From Roseiarcus sp963787135 (lineage in GTDB: Bacteria > Pseudomonadota > Alphaproteobacteria > Rhizobiales > Beijerinckiaceae): a stretch of DNA of 64,000 bases. Shown piece by piece: positions 17,332 through 26,999 of this stretch. The translations under genes were made by a program, and so were the position numbers. The DNA lies in the NCBI GenBank assembly GCA_963787135.1, contig CAWBBW010000010.1:62001-126000 (forward strand), written 5' to 3'. The notes beneath the pieces are model-generated. The model had not been told where the DNA came from. It searched no databases and saw only the letters and a list, made by a program, of their open reading frames with translations. The number at the start of each line of letters is the position of its first letter. Positions within the stretch are counted from its first letter, which is position 1.

Positions 17332-18558
17332 CTAGGCGCTACGCGATGCGTCGAATACGATCTGGTCGTAGGCCCAAAGGCGTTCGAAGAAGCGCAGCGC
17401 CCGGCGCTCGGAATCGCGCTCGTGCGATGCAATCTGCAGGATTTCGCCGAGCGTGCGGTTTCCATCGATGGCGCCGAGCAGCCTGTCTTCAAAAGCGTCG
17501 ACGGTGAGAATTAGATCAGTGAATGTGTGCGACTGGTTGATCAGCACCGCCACGCTGCCTGGAGGCAGACGCTCCCGAACGCACACCGTCCATGGCAGCG
17601 CGATGGGGACGTAGCCGCGCCAGCGATCGCCGATGAATGTGATCGGCTGGCTCTCGCCGGCGCCGTCGTCGCGGTAGGCAATGAAACCGTGCGACACCAT
17701 CGTTCCGCGGAAAAGCTCGACGGCGGCGTGCTGCTGCCGGGGCGGCAGCGCGGCCACGCGCGAAGCGTGCGGGCTCGTCGCCAAAATTCCGCATTGCGCG
17801 AGGTAAGGCGCCTGCTCGATCCAGCGACCGAAGGTGAGGCCGCATCGATCGAGCCAGGCATAGACCTCAGGCACGGTGTAGGCGCGATCCTGGGGATGGA
17901 GAAGCGCGTCCGCCATCGCTTCCGGACGCCAGAAATCCTTCGACCGGCGCAACAGCCCCGAGATCGGGTGGTCCGCCGGCAGGGCTTTGAGCGCCGCGCC
18001 GAGAGTTTGCAGATCCGTCGCGGTCGGATCGATTTCGAGCAGGCGGCAATACTCCTGCATCATATAGATGCCGGCTCGGCCGTAGCTCGCGTAGACCATG
18101 AGGCGCATCGCGCCGCCCTGCCGCAGGACGTCGCGAAGGGCGCGAAGGCCGGAGTCCGGATCGTGCAGATGGTGCAGCACGCCGGTGCAGACCACGAGGT
18201 CGAAAGACCGGCCAATCTCCCTCACGCGCTCGATCGGGAGCCGATGCAACTCGAGATTCCCGAGCCTGTATTTACGCTGAAGGTCGCGCGTATGGCGAAG
18301 GCTGGCGTCGCTTATGTCGATCGCCGTGATGCGAGCATCGGGCTCGCGCAGCGCGTATCTCGCGGCTTGCGACGTGCCGCAGCCGGCGATCAGGATGTCC
18401 CGGTTTCCCGTCGGCTCTTTCGCCGGCCACATCAGATGAAACTCGGCCCGGCGGCGAAGCGGATTTTTGTAAAGGTCGCGATGGGCGTCCAGATTGGTCA
18501 GCGGCGCCGGGTAGGGCATCTTTTCGTAGAAGTCGCGGACTGCCTCGCTGCGGCTCAA
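17332..18558 (-). CDS. SAM-dependent methyltransferase with C-terminal extension
   Basis: A 408-aa class I methyltransferase. The N-terminal lead-in (SEAVRDFYEKMPYPAPLTN) precedes a Rossmann fold at about 50-200 with motif I IAGCGTSQAARYAL, motif II ITAIDIS and motif IV/post-IV DLVVCTGVLHHLHDP. The C-terminal half (about 230-408) has no recognised fold and ends near a region resembling B12/winged-helix product-binding tails. The substrate is unknown. It lies 118 bp downstream of a sulfatase gene on the same strand. Confidence 0.8.
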   Translation of the reverse strand: MSRSEAVRDFYEKMPYPAPLTNLDAHRDLYKNPLRRRAEFHLMWPAKEPTGNRDILIAGCGTSQAARYALREPDARITAIDISDASLRHTRDLQRKYRLGNLELHRLPIERVREIGRSFDLVVCTGVLHHLHDPDSGLRALRDVLRQGGAMRLMVYASYGRAGIYMMQEYCRLLEIDPTATDLQTLGAALKALPADHPISGLLRRSKDFWRPEAMADALLHPQDRAYTVPEVYAWLDRCGLTFGRWIEQAPYLAQCGILATSPHASRVAALPPRQQHAAVELFRGTMVSHGFIAYRDDGAGESQPITFIGDRWRGYVPIALPWTVCVRERLPPGSVAVLINQSHTFTDLILTVDAFEDRLLGAIDGNRTLGEILQIASHERDSERRALRFFERLWAYDQIVFDASRSA

Positions 18559-18676
18559 CCTCGGCCCTCCAGCTCTGCCCCTCGACCGAGAGGTTGCTCA
18601 CCTTTCGGCTTGCAAACCTCGACGGACGCGTTGTCCGCCGAGGATATCCGCTCAAATCAGTCTAACGACCGCCTGG

Positions 18677-20164
18677 TCATACATGGCCGCCGTGACTCGA
18701 CACCTGCGCCAGCACCGCATCCAGGTTGAACGAAGCTGGCTTCTGGCGCGGCGGGAACTTGGCGAAGTTCTCGATCTGCGACGCGACGACAGCCTGCATC
18801 AGATAAAGCTGCGGGACGTGATCAACCATCCAATCGAAGTAGGTGTTGGAGTTGAAATCGGCGCGTTCGAACGGGTCGCGGCGCAGGTTGTAGATCAGCG
18901 GGACCCTCAGCTTCACCAAGGGCTGCGCCCAGGCCATCATCCTCGTTGCGGTCTGTATCGCCAGGTTGAATTTATAGTCCCCGACTCTGACCGCCATGAC
19001 TTCGCCGTCGTCGCTGAAGTACATGATGGCGTTTCTCGGACTCTCCTTCACCGCCCCGGTCACATAGGGGATGATGTTGTAACCATCGAGATGGACCTTG
19101 AAGGTCTTTGCGCCGACCGTGCAGCCGTTGAGGAGCTTTTGGGTCACGTCCGGATCGCCAGCGGCGGCGAGCAGGGTCGGGAACATGTCGATGTGAGAGA
19201 TGATCCCATTGAAGACCGAACCGGCCTTGATCTTGCCGGGCCAGCGGAGAAACGTCGGAACGCGCCACGCGCCTTCCCAGTTGGTGTCTTTCTGCGCTCG
19301 GAACGGCGTGTTGGCGCCATCGGGCCAGGTGTCATTTTCCGGGCCGTTGTCGGTGGAATACATGACGATGGTGTTGTCGGCGATGCCCAGTTCGTCGAGC
19401 TTGTTCAAAAGCTCGCCGACCTGCTCGTCGTGGGTGACCATCCGGTCGCTGTAATCGTCCTGCCCGCTCTTGCCGCGGTTCTTGTCGGCGAGATGGGTCC
19501 GGAAATGCATGGCGGTCGAATTGTACCAGAGGAAGAATGGCTGCTCGGCCTTGGCCTGTTTCTCCATCCAGGAAAGAGCGCCGGCGGTGATCTCCTCGTC
19601 GATCGTTTCCATGCGCTTCTTGGTCAGCGGGCCGGTATCGGTGATCGTCTGGCCACCCTTCCCATCGGCGAGGCAATGGAGCACGCCGCGCGGTCCAAAC
19701 TTCTTCTTGAATTCCGGATCCTTGGGATAGTCCGGCAGTTCCGGCTCTTCCTCGGCGTTGAGATGGTAGAGATTGCCGAAGAATTCGTCGAACCCGTGCA
19801 CGCACGGCAGAAATTCATCGCGGTCGCCGAGATGGTTCTTGCCGAACTGACCGGTGGCGTATCCGAGCGGCTTCAACATTTCCGCGATAGTTGCGTCTTC
19901 CGCATGCAATCCGACCGTGGCGCCGGGCATGCCGACTTTGGTCAGGCCGGTGCGGATCGGGTTCTGACCGGTGATGAAGCACGCGCGGCCGGCCGTGCAG
20001 CTCTGCTGGCCGTACCAATCGGTGAAGGTCGCCCCTTCATACGCGATGCGGTCGATGTTGGGGGTCGGGTAGCCCATCATGCCACAGCTGTAACGGCTGA
20101 TATTCCAGTATCCGATATCGTCCCCCCAAATGATGAGGATATTTGGTTTGTCAGACTTGGCCAT
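18677..20164 (-). CDS. Arylsulfatase without signal peptide
   Basis: A 495-aa type I sulfatase, shorter than the exported one. Metal ligands lie in IIWGDDIGYWN, the formylglycine motif is CTAGRACFITG (the CxAxR variant), and GKNHLGDRDE and STDNGPEND give further active-site residues. There is no signal peptide, so a cytoplasmic location is likely. The domain covers the whole chain, without the lectin-like tail. Neighbours are a methyltransferase downstream and a frameshifted DUF202 gene upstream on the same strand. Substrate unknown. Confidence 0.9.
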   Translation of the reverse strand: MAKSDKPNILIIWGDDIGYWNISRYSCGMMGYPTPNIDRIAYEGATFTDWYGQQSCTAGRACFITGQNPIRTGLTKVGMPGATVGLHAEDATIAEMLKPLGYATGQFGKNHLGDRDEFLPCVHGFDEFFGNLYHLNAEEEPELPDYPKDPEFKKKFGPRGVLHCLADGKGGQTITDTGPLTKKRMETIDEEITAGALSWMEKQAKAEQPFFLWYNSTAMHFRTHLADKNRGKSGQDDYSDRMVTHDEQVGELLNKLDELGIADNTIVMYSTDNGPENDTWPDGANTPFRAQKDTNWEGAWRVPTFLRWPGKIKAGSVFNGIISHIDMFPTLLAAAGDPDVTQKLLNGCTVGAKTFKVHLDGYNIIPYVTGAVKESPRNAIMYFSDDGEVMAVRVGDYKFNLAIQTATRMMAWAQPLVKLRVPLIYNLRRDPFERADFNSNTYFDWMVDHVPQLYLMQAVVASQIENFAKFPPRQKPASFNLDAVLAQVSSHGGHV

Positions 20165-20235
20165 GCGGCGCTCCTTGGATCTTCACCTGGATGTTCTAAA
20201 TTGTCGTTCGGTCGATGTCTCCTCTCCGTGCCTCG

Positions 20236-20678
20236 TTATACCAGACGCAACAGCACAGCGAAAAAGGCGAAGATTCCGATGAGGGCAAGGACGATCGCCA
20301 CCGCGAGCAGCGGCGTTGCCTTTCCCTCTCGCGTTACACCCGCGATCACCGCAAAGTTTCCGCTCCAGAGGTAACGAAGCCCCCAATGGTACTCCCAGAT
20401 CGCTATCACCAGCGCCATGACGCCGCAGAAGATTAGCGAAAGGCCGAGGTACCGCGACGCATGGGGAAAATAGGGGGAGCGACTCCCGGCGTCTCCTGGA
20501 TGCGCGCGAAAAACTGGACGATCGTGAAGCCGAAGCCGATCAAGGCCGTGGCCGTGCGAACCCACGACATCATCGTTCTCTCGACGCTGAGGCGGGTGCG
20601 CAGCCAGGAGAAGTGATCTGAGGCGGTGGCCTTGACCTCGAACCGGTCTGGAATTGCGCCTGTGCCTGGATCGGCCAT
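20236..20678 (-). pseudogene. YidH/DUF202 family inner-membrane protein, one-base frameshift
   Basis: Two overlapping frames together make a full DUF202 protein of about 147 aa. The first (from ATG 20678) gives LRTRLSVERTMMSWVRTATA and the first helix; the second gives SRYLGLSLIFCGVMALVIAI and two more helices up to LLRLV. The frames join at the C-run at 20473-20477 (G5 on the plus strand): adding one base restores GVAPPYFPHASRYLG, the expected sequence. This is either a recent inactivation or a homopolymer sequencing error. Three membrane helices are expected; the function of the family is unknown. Confidence 0.75.
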
Positions 20679-20783
20679 ACCTGTCTCCTTCTTTGCGACG
20701 AATGTGGCCAGGCAAATTTCTTCGGCCAGCCAAACTCGCTTCGATCGCTGCGACGACCGCCGCCGCGGCGCGCGGTTCTTGCG

Positions 20784-22901
20784 CTAGGCTGCGCTGACGA
20801 CGGTCGCGGGCGCGCCTTCGTGCGGCTCGAAGGCGATGCGGCGCCTGTGAAATGCGTTCAGCGTCGAGCGATGTCCGATCGACACCAGCGTTGTGTTGGG
20901 AAGCGCTTTGGCGATCGCGCGATAAAGGTCGGCCTCGCTCTCTTCGTCGAGCGAGGCGGTCGATTCGTCGAGGAACAGCCAATCGGGAGCCGCGAGCAGC
21001 GCTCGCGCAATCGCGAGGCGCTGCTGCTCGCCGCCCGAGAGCCGCATCTGCCAGTTGTCGCTTTCGTCGAGGCGCTCGACGAGCGCGGGCAGGCCGACGT
21101 GATAGAGCGCGTCGCGCAGTTGCGCATCGGAGAAACTCGAGCTCGCGGCCGGATAGGCGAGCGCCTCCCGCAACGGGCCGATCGGAATATAGGGTCGTTG
21201 CGGCAAGAGCATGAGCCTGGCGAAAGCCGGCTGCTGGATTTCGCCCGAGCCGAACGGCCACAAGCCCGAGATCGCACGGAAGAGCGTCGATTTGCCGACG
21301 CCTGACGGACCTACGACCAGCGCCGACTCCTGCGGGATCAGCGCGAGATCGCCGATATGCGCCAGCTTGCGTCCGTCAGGTAGCGCGAGGTCGACGTCGG
21401 GAAACGAGAGGCTCGGCCCGCTTCCCGGAGCGGCGGTCAGACGCGGCTCCTTTTTTTCGTCCGCCAGCGTCTTGTCGAAGGAATCCTCGAAGGTCGTGAG
21501 ACGCGCGATTGCAGAGCTGAAATCGGCGAGGCCGATATACCTGTCGACGAAGAAGTTCATCGCGCTGTTGACGTTGCCGAACGCGTCTGCGGACTGGCTG
21601 AATCGTCCGAAGTCGACGATCTTCATGTAATAGAAGGGGGCGATGACGACGTAGGGGATGATGACGGAGATCTGGCTGTAAAACTGATTGAAGGCGATGA
21701 GCCACGTGCGCACATGGATGATGCGCCGGATCGTGCGGAACACGTCGTCGAATACCGTCCCGGCCCGCTCGATCTCCCGATTCTCGCCCTTGAGAAGCGC
21801 GATCTGCTCGCTGTATTCGCGAACGCGCGCGAGGTCGAAGCGGAAGTTCGCCTCGACCGCCTGCTGGCGAAAATAGAGCTTCGACAGGCTGCGGCCGATG
21901 AGCTGGGTGATGCCGGTCGCCACGACTGCGTAGAGGACGGCGACCCAGAACAGGAAGCCCGGAATCTCGACGCCGAAGATCGGCGCTTTTAGCGCGCTCG
22001 ATATGCCCCAGAGAATGACCGAGAAGGATACGAGGTTGGTCGCCGAGGAAATAAGCTGAATCGTATAATTGTAGATGCCCACGTTGCCTGAGTTCGAGCC
22101 GGTGCCGCTGCCGTTGATGAAGCTGCCGACGTCCTGGGATATGCGCTGGTCGGGGTTGTCGGTGTTGTCGGTGTTGAGCGCGAGCTTGTAATGCATCGAG
22201 TGAAGGAGCCAGCGCGAGGTAAAGGACGCGGTCATCCAGCGGCGCCATTGCAGCACGAAATTCGACGCGACGAAGAATTCGATGATCCCCGCGACGATGG
22301 CGATCGTTGCGAGCGGCACGAAAACGACCATGAGCTGATACCAAAAGGCGACGCGATGCGCCTCGTCGGCGACCTGGATCGCGTTGCCGAAATCCCTTTG
22401 CCAGAAGTTGAACCTCAAGCTCACTGCGACCTGGAACTGGTTGATGAGGATGAGGAAGAAGACGTTGATGCGGGCATAAAGGTTCTGCCGGAGGATCGTC
22501 GGCGGGAGCGGCCACGGCCGGATCGAGATCGGAGTCCGCGCGGCGAAGAACGGATCGGCGATCCGCATCATCTTGCGCACCAGCGGAATATGCGAGACCG
22601 CGAAAATGACAATCACGAAGATCGCCGTCGCCAGCGGCAGATAGCGGGGCAGTTCATACTCCTCGTAGGCGTGCGGCCAGTAGCCGAGGAGGGCGACGAG
22701 GTCGGCTATCCCGAACAGCACCGTTTCGATCGCAAACAGGTCCGCAAGGATCGTCAGAAACGTCGACAACCTCCACGACGGCATGGACGCGACCGCGGCC
22801 AGCGCCGAAGCGCCGCCGATCATGAGCGTCATGCCGTCTTCCTCATAGGCGCCGATCACGAGCGCGAGGACGGCGAAAACGGCGAGACTCAATAGGCGCA
22901 T
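20784..22901 (-). CDS. BacA/SbmA-related ABC transporter with fused ATPase
   Basis: A 705-aa half-transporter: N-terminal membrane domain of the SbmA/BacA (ABC_membrane_2) type (about 1-450; RINVFFLILINQFQVAVSLR, FNFWQRDFGNAIQ) and a C-terminal ATPase with Walker A GPSGVGKST (about 525), signature LSGGEQQR (about 617) and Walker B LFLDEST (about 637). It works as a homodimer in the inner membrane. Relatives such as BclA in Bradyrhizobium import antimicrobial or symbiotic peptides; ABCD-type relatives carry acyl-CoA. The frameshifted DUF202 gene lies 105 bp downstream on the same strand. Confidence 0.88.
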   Translation of the reverse strand: MRLLSLAVFAVLALVIGAYEEDGMTLMIGGASALAAVASMPSWRLSTFLTILADLFAIETVLFGIADLVALLGYWPHAYEEYELPRYLPLATAIFVIVIFAVSHIPLVRKMMRIADPFFAARTPISIRPWPLPPTILRQNLYARINVFFLILINQFQVAVSLRFNFWQRDFGNAIQVADEAHRVAFWYQLMVVFVPLATIAIVAGIIEFFVASNFVLQWRRWMTASFTSRWLLHSMHYKLALNTDNTDNPDQRISQDVGSFINGSGTGSNSGNVGIYNYTIQLISSATNLVSFSVILWGISSALKAPIFGVEIPGFLFWVAVLYAVVATGITQLIGRSLSKLYFRQQAVEANFRFDLARVREYSEQIALLKGENREIERAGTVFDDVFRTIRRIIHVRTWLIAFNQFYSQISVIIPYVVIAPFYYMKIVDFGRFSQSADAFGNVNSAMNFFVDRYIGLADFSSAIARLTTFEDSFDKTLADEKKEPRLTAAPGSGPSLSFPDVDLALPDGRKLAHIGDLALIPQESALVVGPSGVGKSTLFRAISGLWPFGSGEIQQPAFARLMLLPQRPYIPIGPLREALAYPAASSSFSDAQLRDALYHVGLPALVERLDESDNWQMRLSGGEQQRLAIARALLAAPDWLFLDESTASLDEESEADLYRAIAKALPNTTLVSIGHRSTLNAFHRRRIAFEPHEGAPATVVSAA

Positions 22902-23158
22902 GGGCTGGAAACCTGAGCAGAAGGAGGATCGCGCACTAGCAGACCGACGGCGGCAATAGAAGGGCGGCCGGCCTCGCGAAGATGAAATGTTGGCAAGGTT
23001 GCGCGCCGCTGCGAGTGGTCGAGATCAAATGCCTGGCGCCTGACTGACCGGCCTTCTGGGGAATTTCAGCCGTGCGAGCACAACGCCGTGGAAAGACGCA
23101 ATGCGCAGATAGCGAGGGCGCGCAACGCGAACGTCTCCGCCAGTCCGCCGTCAGAACG

Positions 23159-25672
23159 CTACCGGGTCACTGGCGCTGGCGCGAGCTGGCTTTCCTTCGT
23201 CCGATCGGCGCGAGCCTGCCGGAGGCGGACCAACTGCTGGTCCGCCAGAACGCCGATCAATATGACGGCGCCCATCACTGCGAAATTCAGGGAACTCGGG
23301 ATTCCGAGCAGATTGACCAGGTTTTGCAGGACCTGGAGCAAAACCGCGCCCAGTACGATGCCCATAATCGAACCTTCGCCGCCGCGTAGCGAGCAACCGC
23401 CCAGCACGGCGGCGGCAATGCCGTAAAGCTCGTAAAAATTGCCATGCGAAGCGGGCGATATCGACCGCGTGTACATCGTCAGGAAGATCGAGGACACGCC
23501 GGCAAGCGCGCCGCAAATGACGTATGCCGCGACGATCACCCGGTTTGTCGAAATTCCGGAATAGCGGGCGGCCTCCTCGTTTTTCCCGATCGCGAACAGA
23601 TAGCGGCCGAAAACGGAGCGGTGGAGCAGCACGCCCATGATCGCCGCCGTCACAAGAAAAATGACGAAAGTATGCGGTATGCCGTAGCTTCTTCCCGTGG
23701 TGATCCATTCCAGCCCTGGGAAGGTCTGACCAAATTCGAATCCGGCAGTGCCATCGTTGGTGTACCAGCGGGCGACGCCCCGATAGATCAACAATCCGCA
23801 TAGCGTGACGACAAAGGGCTGCAGACGCATTCGCGTCACCAGCAGGCCGTGCACGCAGCCGAGGATGACGCCCAGCAGAACGATCAAAATGGACGCCAGG
23901 AGCCATGGTAGGTGGTACGTCACCAGCAGATCGACGAAAACCACTCCGAACAGGGCGAACTCCGAGCCGATGGAGAGATCGATTCCGCCGGTTATGATCA
24001 CGAATCCTTCGCCGATGGAAAATAGTCCGAACAGTCCGACGAGATTGGCCGTATTGGCCAGATTGACGGGCGAAATGAACCGCGGATTGAGAATCGCGAC
24101 GACCGTGCCGACCACGAGAATAAGGAGAAATAGCCCGAGGTCCTTTTTCAACATCAAACCGGACTTCGAATCATGGCCGCGACCGACGGCGAGTCTCATC
24201 ACGTTTTCCTCGCTGAACTGGTCGCGCGTCAGCGTTCCGCTGATCGCCCCTTCCTGCATGACGACAATCCTGTCGCTCACGCCGATAACCTCCTCCATGT
24301 CGCTGGAGATCATCAAAATTGCGACTCCCGAATCGGCAAGAGCGCGCATGAGCCCGTAAATCTCCGATTTTGATCCAACATCGATGCCCCGCGTGGGCTC
24401 GTCAAACATCATAACTTTGGGCGTCATCGACAGCCACTTCGCCAGCACGACTTTTTGCTGGTTTCCCCCCGAAAGCGTGCCGACAACTGTTTCGACCGAC
24501 GCCGTCTTGATATTCAGGGATTGACGTTGGCGTAATGCGTTCTCCCTTTCCTCCGACAGGTCGATGATCAGGTATTTGGAAAAGGCCCGGAGGTTCGCCA
24601 GCGAAATGTTTTCGGCCACCGAATCCTCCAGCACCAAACTGCAGCGTTTACGATCCTCCGGGACCAGATAGATGCCGTGCGAGATGGCGTCGCGCGGCGA
24701 ATTAATGGACACCGGTGCGCCGTTCAGCCGGATTTCGCCTCCAAGCGCGGCGTCGATCCCGAATACGGTGCGCGCAAGTTCGGTCCTGCCAGCGCCGATA
24801 AGTCCGGCCATGCCCAGGATCTCGCCTGCTCGCAGGGAAATGCTGAGGGCGTCCTTCGGATGGGCGGGAGTTTTCAGCCCGATAACCTCCAGCACGTGTT
24901 CCCCTGGCGGCGACCTCGGAGCGATGTAGAGCGATCTGAGGTCCCGGCCGATCATGAGCCGTATCATCGCGTCATGGTTGATCTCGGCGCGGTCAAGTTC
25001 GCCGACGACGGAGCCGTCTCGCAGGACCACGACCCGATCGGCGCATTGCTCGACTTCATTCAGGCGATGGGTGATGAAAATGACGGACACTCCGTCCGCC
25101 TTGAGTTCGCCGATGACGCGCATCAACCGATCCGTCTCGGCCGAGGTGAGGCTGGATGTCGGCTCGTCCATGATCACGATGCGGGCGTTGAGAGAAAGCG
25201 CCTTGACGATCTCCAACAGCTGCCGTTGCGCGATCGACAGATCCGAAACCAGATCATCGACGTGAAAGTCCACGTCGAGGCGTTTGAGCAGCGGATCGAC
25301 GATGCTCCGCGTTTTTTTGCGATCGACCAGCTTGAGAGGGCCGCCGTACACAGGCTCCCTGCCGATGAGGACGTTAGCGCCAACGTCGAGATTGTCGAAA
25401 ATATTGAGCTCTTGATGAACGAAGGCGATGCCGCTGGCCATGGAATTGGCGACGTCGAGCGATGCGCTTTCTTTCCCGCCGATCTGAATGGCGCCGCTGT
25501 CAGGCTTGACCACGCCGCCAAGTATTTTCATCAGGGTGGATTTGCCAGCCCCATTCTCGCCAATCAAGGCGAGAACTTCGCCTTTCCAAACCGACAGGCT
25601 CACGCGATCGACCGCGCGGACGCCGGGATAGCTCTTCGAGATGGCGGTGAGTCGGAGAAAAGGATCGCTCAA
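23159..25672 (-). CDS. Sugar ABC importer: RbsA-like ATPase fused to RbsC-like permease
   Basis: An 837-aa fusion. Residues 1-250 are the first ATPase (Walker A GENGAGKST, signature LSIAQRQ, Walker B IVIMDEPTSS). Residues 255-500 are the degenerate second ATPase of the carbohydrate (CUT2) type (GLIGAGRTELARTV, LSGGNQQKVVLAKWL, MMFDEPTRGIDVG). Residues about 505-820 are a ribose/xylose-type permease with 8-10 membrane helices (EGFVIITGGIDLSIGS). The two parts normally come as separate genes; here they join near GRGHDSKSGLMLKKDLGLF with no stop. The binding-protein gene lies upstream. Confidence 0.9.
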   Translation of the reverse strand: MSDPFLRLTAISKSYPGVRAVDRVSLSVWKGEVLALIGENGAGKSTLMKILGGVVKPDSGAIQIGGKESASLDVANSMASGIAFVHQELNIFDNLDVGANVLIGREPVYGGPLKLVDRKKTRSIVDPLLKRLDVDFHVDDLVSDLSIAQRQLLEIVKALSLNARIVIMDEPTSSLTSAETDRLMRVIGELKADGVSVIFITHRLNEVEQCADRVVVLRDGSVVGELDRAEINHDAMIRLMIGRDLRSLYIAPRSPPGEHVLEVIGLKTPAHPKDALSISLRAGEILGMAGLIGAGRTELARTVFGIDAALGGEIRLNGAPVSINSPRDAISHGIYLVPEDRKRCSLVLEDSVAENISLANLRAFSKYLIIDLSEERENALRQRQSLNIKTASVETVVGTLSGGNQQKVVLAKWLSMTPKVMMFDEPTRGIDVGSKSEIYGLMRALADSGVAILMISSDMEEVIGVSDRIVVMQEGAISGTLTRDQFSEENVMRLAVGRGHDSKSGLMLKKDLGLFLLILVVGTVVAILNPRFISPVNLANTANLVGLFGLFSIGEGFVIITGGIDLSIGSEFALFGVVFVDLLVTYHLPWLLASILIVLLGVILGCVHGLLVTRMRLQPFVVTLCGLLIYRGVARWYTNDGTAGFEFGQTFPGLEWITTGRSYGIPHTFVIFLVTAAIMGVLLHRSVFGRYLFAIGKNEEAARYSGISTNRVIVAAYVICGALAGVSSIFLTMYTRSISPASHGNFYELYGIAAAVLGGCSLRGGEGSIMGIVLGAVLLQVLQNLVNLLGIPSSLNFAVMGAVILIGVLADQQLVRLRQARADRTKESQLAPAPVTR

Positions 25673-25693
25673 CGTCGGCCCCGATAGGACGCG

Positions 25694-25717
25694 GGCGCTG
25701 CGCCGAAGCGCAGCGCC
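25694..25717 (-). promoter_or_regulatory. Strong intercistronic hairpin in the sugar ABC operon
   Basis: A 10-bp perfect stem (GGCGCTGCGC / GCGCAGCGCC) with a CGAA tetraloop in the 94-bp gap between the binding-protein gene and the fused ABC gene. There is no U-run. Such hairpins commonly protect the upstream message and lower downstream expression, giving excess binding protein. Confidence 0.65.
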
Positions 25718-25766
25718 TATGCAAGAAAGCCGAGCTATCGCAAAACGACGATAATCCCGTCGATGC

Positions 25767-26720
25767 TCACTTCTTCCCTTGTCGGTCCTTCAACTCGGCC
25801 CAGAAGGCGTCGACGTTCGATTTGTCGATGATCTTGGTCGGAATGATGATGAGGCCATTCGCAGGAATGAATGATTTGTCGCCTTCCAGGTACTTGGCCA
25901 TGTCCTTCATGCCTTGGTAGCCCCATTCGTACGGCTGCTGGACGACGGTGGCGGCAATCGTGCCCTCCTTGACTCCGCCGAGCGTGATCGGGTCTTCATC
26001 GAAGCCAACGATGGTGATTTTGCCGAGCTTGCCGGCCTCCTTCAGCGCCTCGTAGATGCGGGGCGTGTTGTAGGAATAATAGCCGACCATGCAGTCGATC
26101 TCGGGATGGGCGGTCAGCGTGTCCTCGACATTGCGCTTGGCGCGGGTCTGGTCGATGTCGTCACCGCGGACGTCGACCAGCTCGATCTTGGAGCCCTTGA
26201 TCGTGTCCTTGAAGCCTTCGATGCGCTCGCGCGCATTGTCGGCGCCGGGCAGACCGACGAAGCCCATGCATTTGCCGCCATTTGGCATGGCCTTGAGCGC
26301 GATCTCGCCGGCCTGCTTGCCAGCGTCGACATTGCTGGAGCCGATATAGGCGACACGGCTGCTCTTGGGAGCGTCGCTGTCGGTGGTGAACAGCGCCACC
26401 TGCTTGCCGATACGGTCGAGCGCGTCACCCATCGTCTTCGGATCGACTGCACTGACCATGATGCCCGAGACGCCGGCGGCGACGAGATCGTCCATTAGCC
26501 GGGTCTGGATCGCAGCCGACGATTGCTCCGGATATTTGAAGGTGAGGTTGTAGTTCGGCAACTCGCCCTGGGCCTTCTTGACCCCGGCCTCCGCCGCCTT
26601 CCAGAAATCCGAGGCGCCGTTCACAACAAACGCCAGCGTCTTCTTATCCGCCGCCTGCGTCGATCCGGCGAAGGCGAGTAGGGCGCCGAGCATGACGCCA
26701 GACAAAATTATGCGTTTCAT
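25767..26720 (-). CDS. Periplasmic sugar-binding protein of the ABC importer
   Basis: A 317-aa periplasmic binding protein of the LacI/ribose-binding (Peripla_BP_4) fold. The signal peptide MKRIILSGVMLGALLAFAGS is cleaved after about 23 residues (TQA|ADKK). The two lobes carry DFWKAAEAGVKKA and PNGGKCMGFVGLPGADNARE. The ATG at 26720 is chosen because GGGAGG lies 7 nt upstream, although the frame is open to 26891. It is the first gene of the operon with the fused ATPase-permease. The ligand is probably a monosaccharide or similar small polar molecule; it cannot be named. Confidence 0.9.
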   Translation of the reverse strand: MKRIILSGVMLGALLAFAGSTQAADKKTLAFVVNGASDFWKAAEAGVKKAQGELPNYNLTFKYPEQSSAAIQTRLMDDLVAAGVSGIMVSAVDPKTMGDALDRIGKQVALFTTDSDAPKSSRVAYIGSSNVDAGKQAGEIALKAMPNGGKCMGFVGLPGADNARERIEGFKDTIKGSKIELVDVRGDDIDQTRAKRNVEDTLTAHPEIDCMVGYYSYNTPRIYEALKEAGKLGKITIVGFDEDPITLGGVKEGTIAATVVQQPYEWGYQGMKDMAKYLEGDKSFIPANGLIIIPTKIIDKSNVDAFWAELKDRQGKK

Positions 26721-26999
26721 CCCATATCCTCCCTGAGACATCCGAAGCAGCACTTGATTGGCTGTTGAACTCTTGCACCGAACGAAAGTGATCAACCCCC
26801 GGCGAACAGTTTCATTCTTGTTGCAGGTTAACGTATCGACGCGCCGCGCGAGGGTCAAGCGTGTGTCCGAGAAGTCCGCCGCCGTTACCAAGAACCCATT
26901 TCCGCAAATCGAGGCTTGGACTGTCGCGGTCCGAAACGGCGCTAAACGTCGACCCGCGTCGTTCGCATCGCTCTGGACGGCCTTCCCGTGCGCTCAGAA

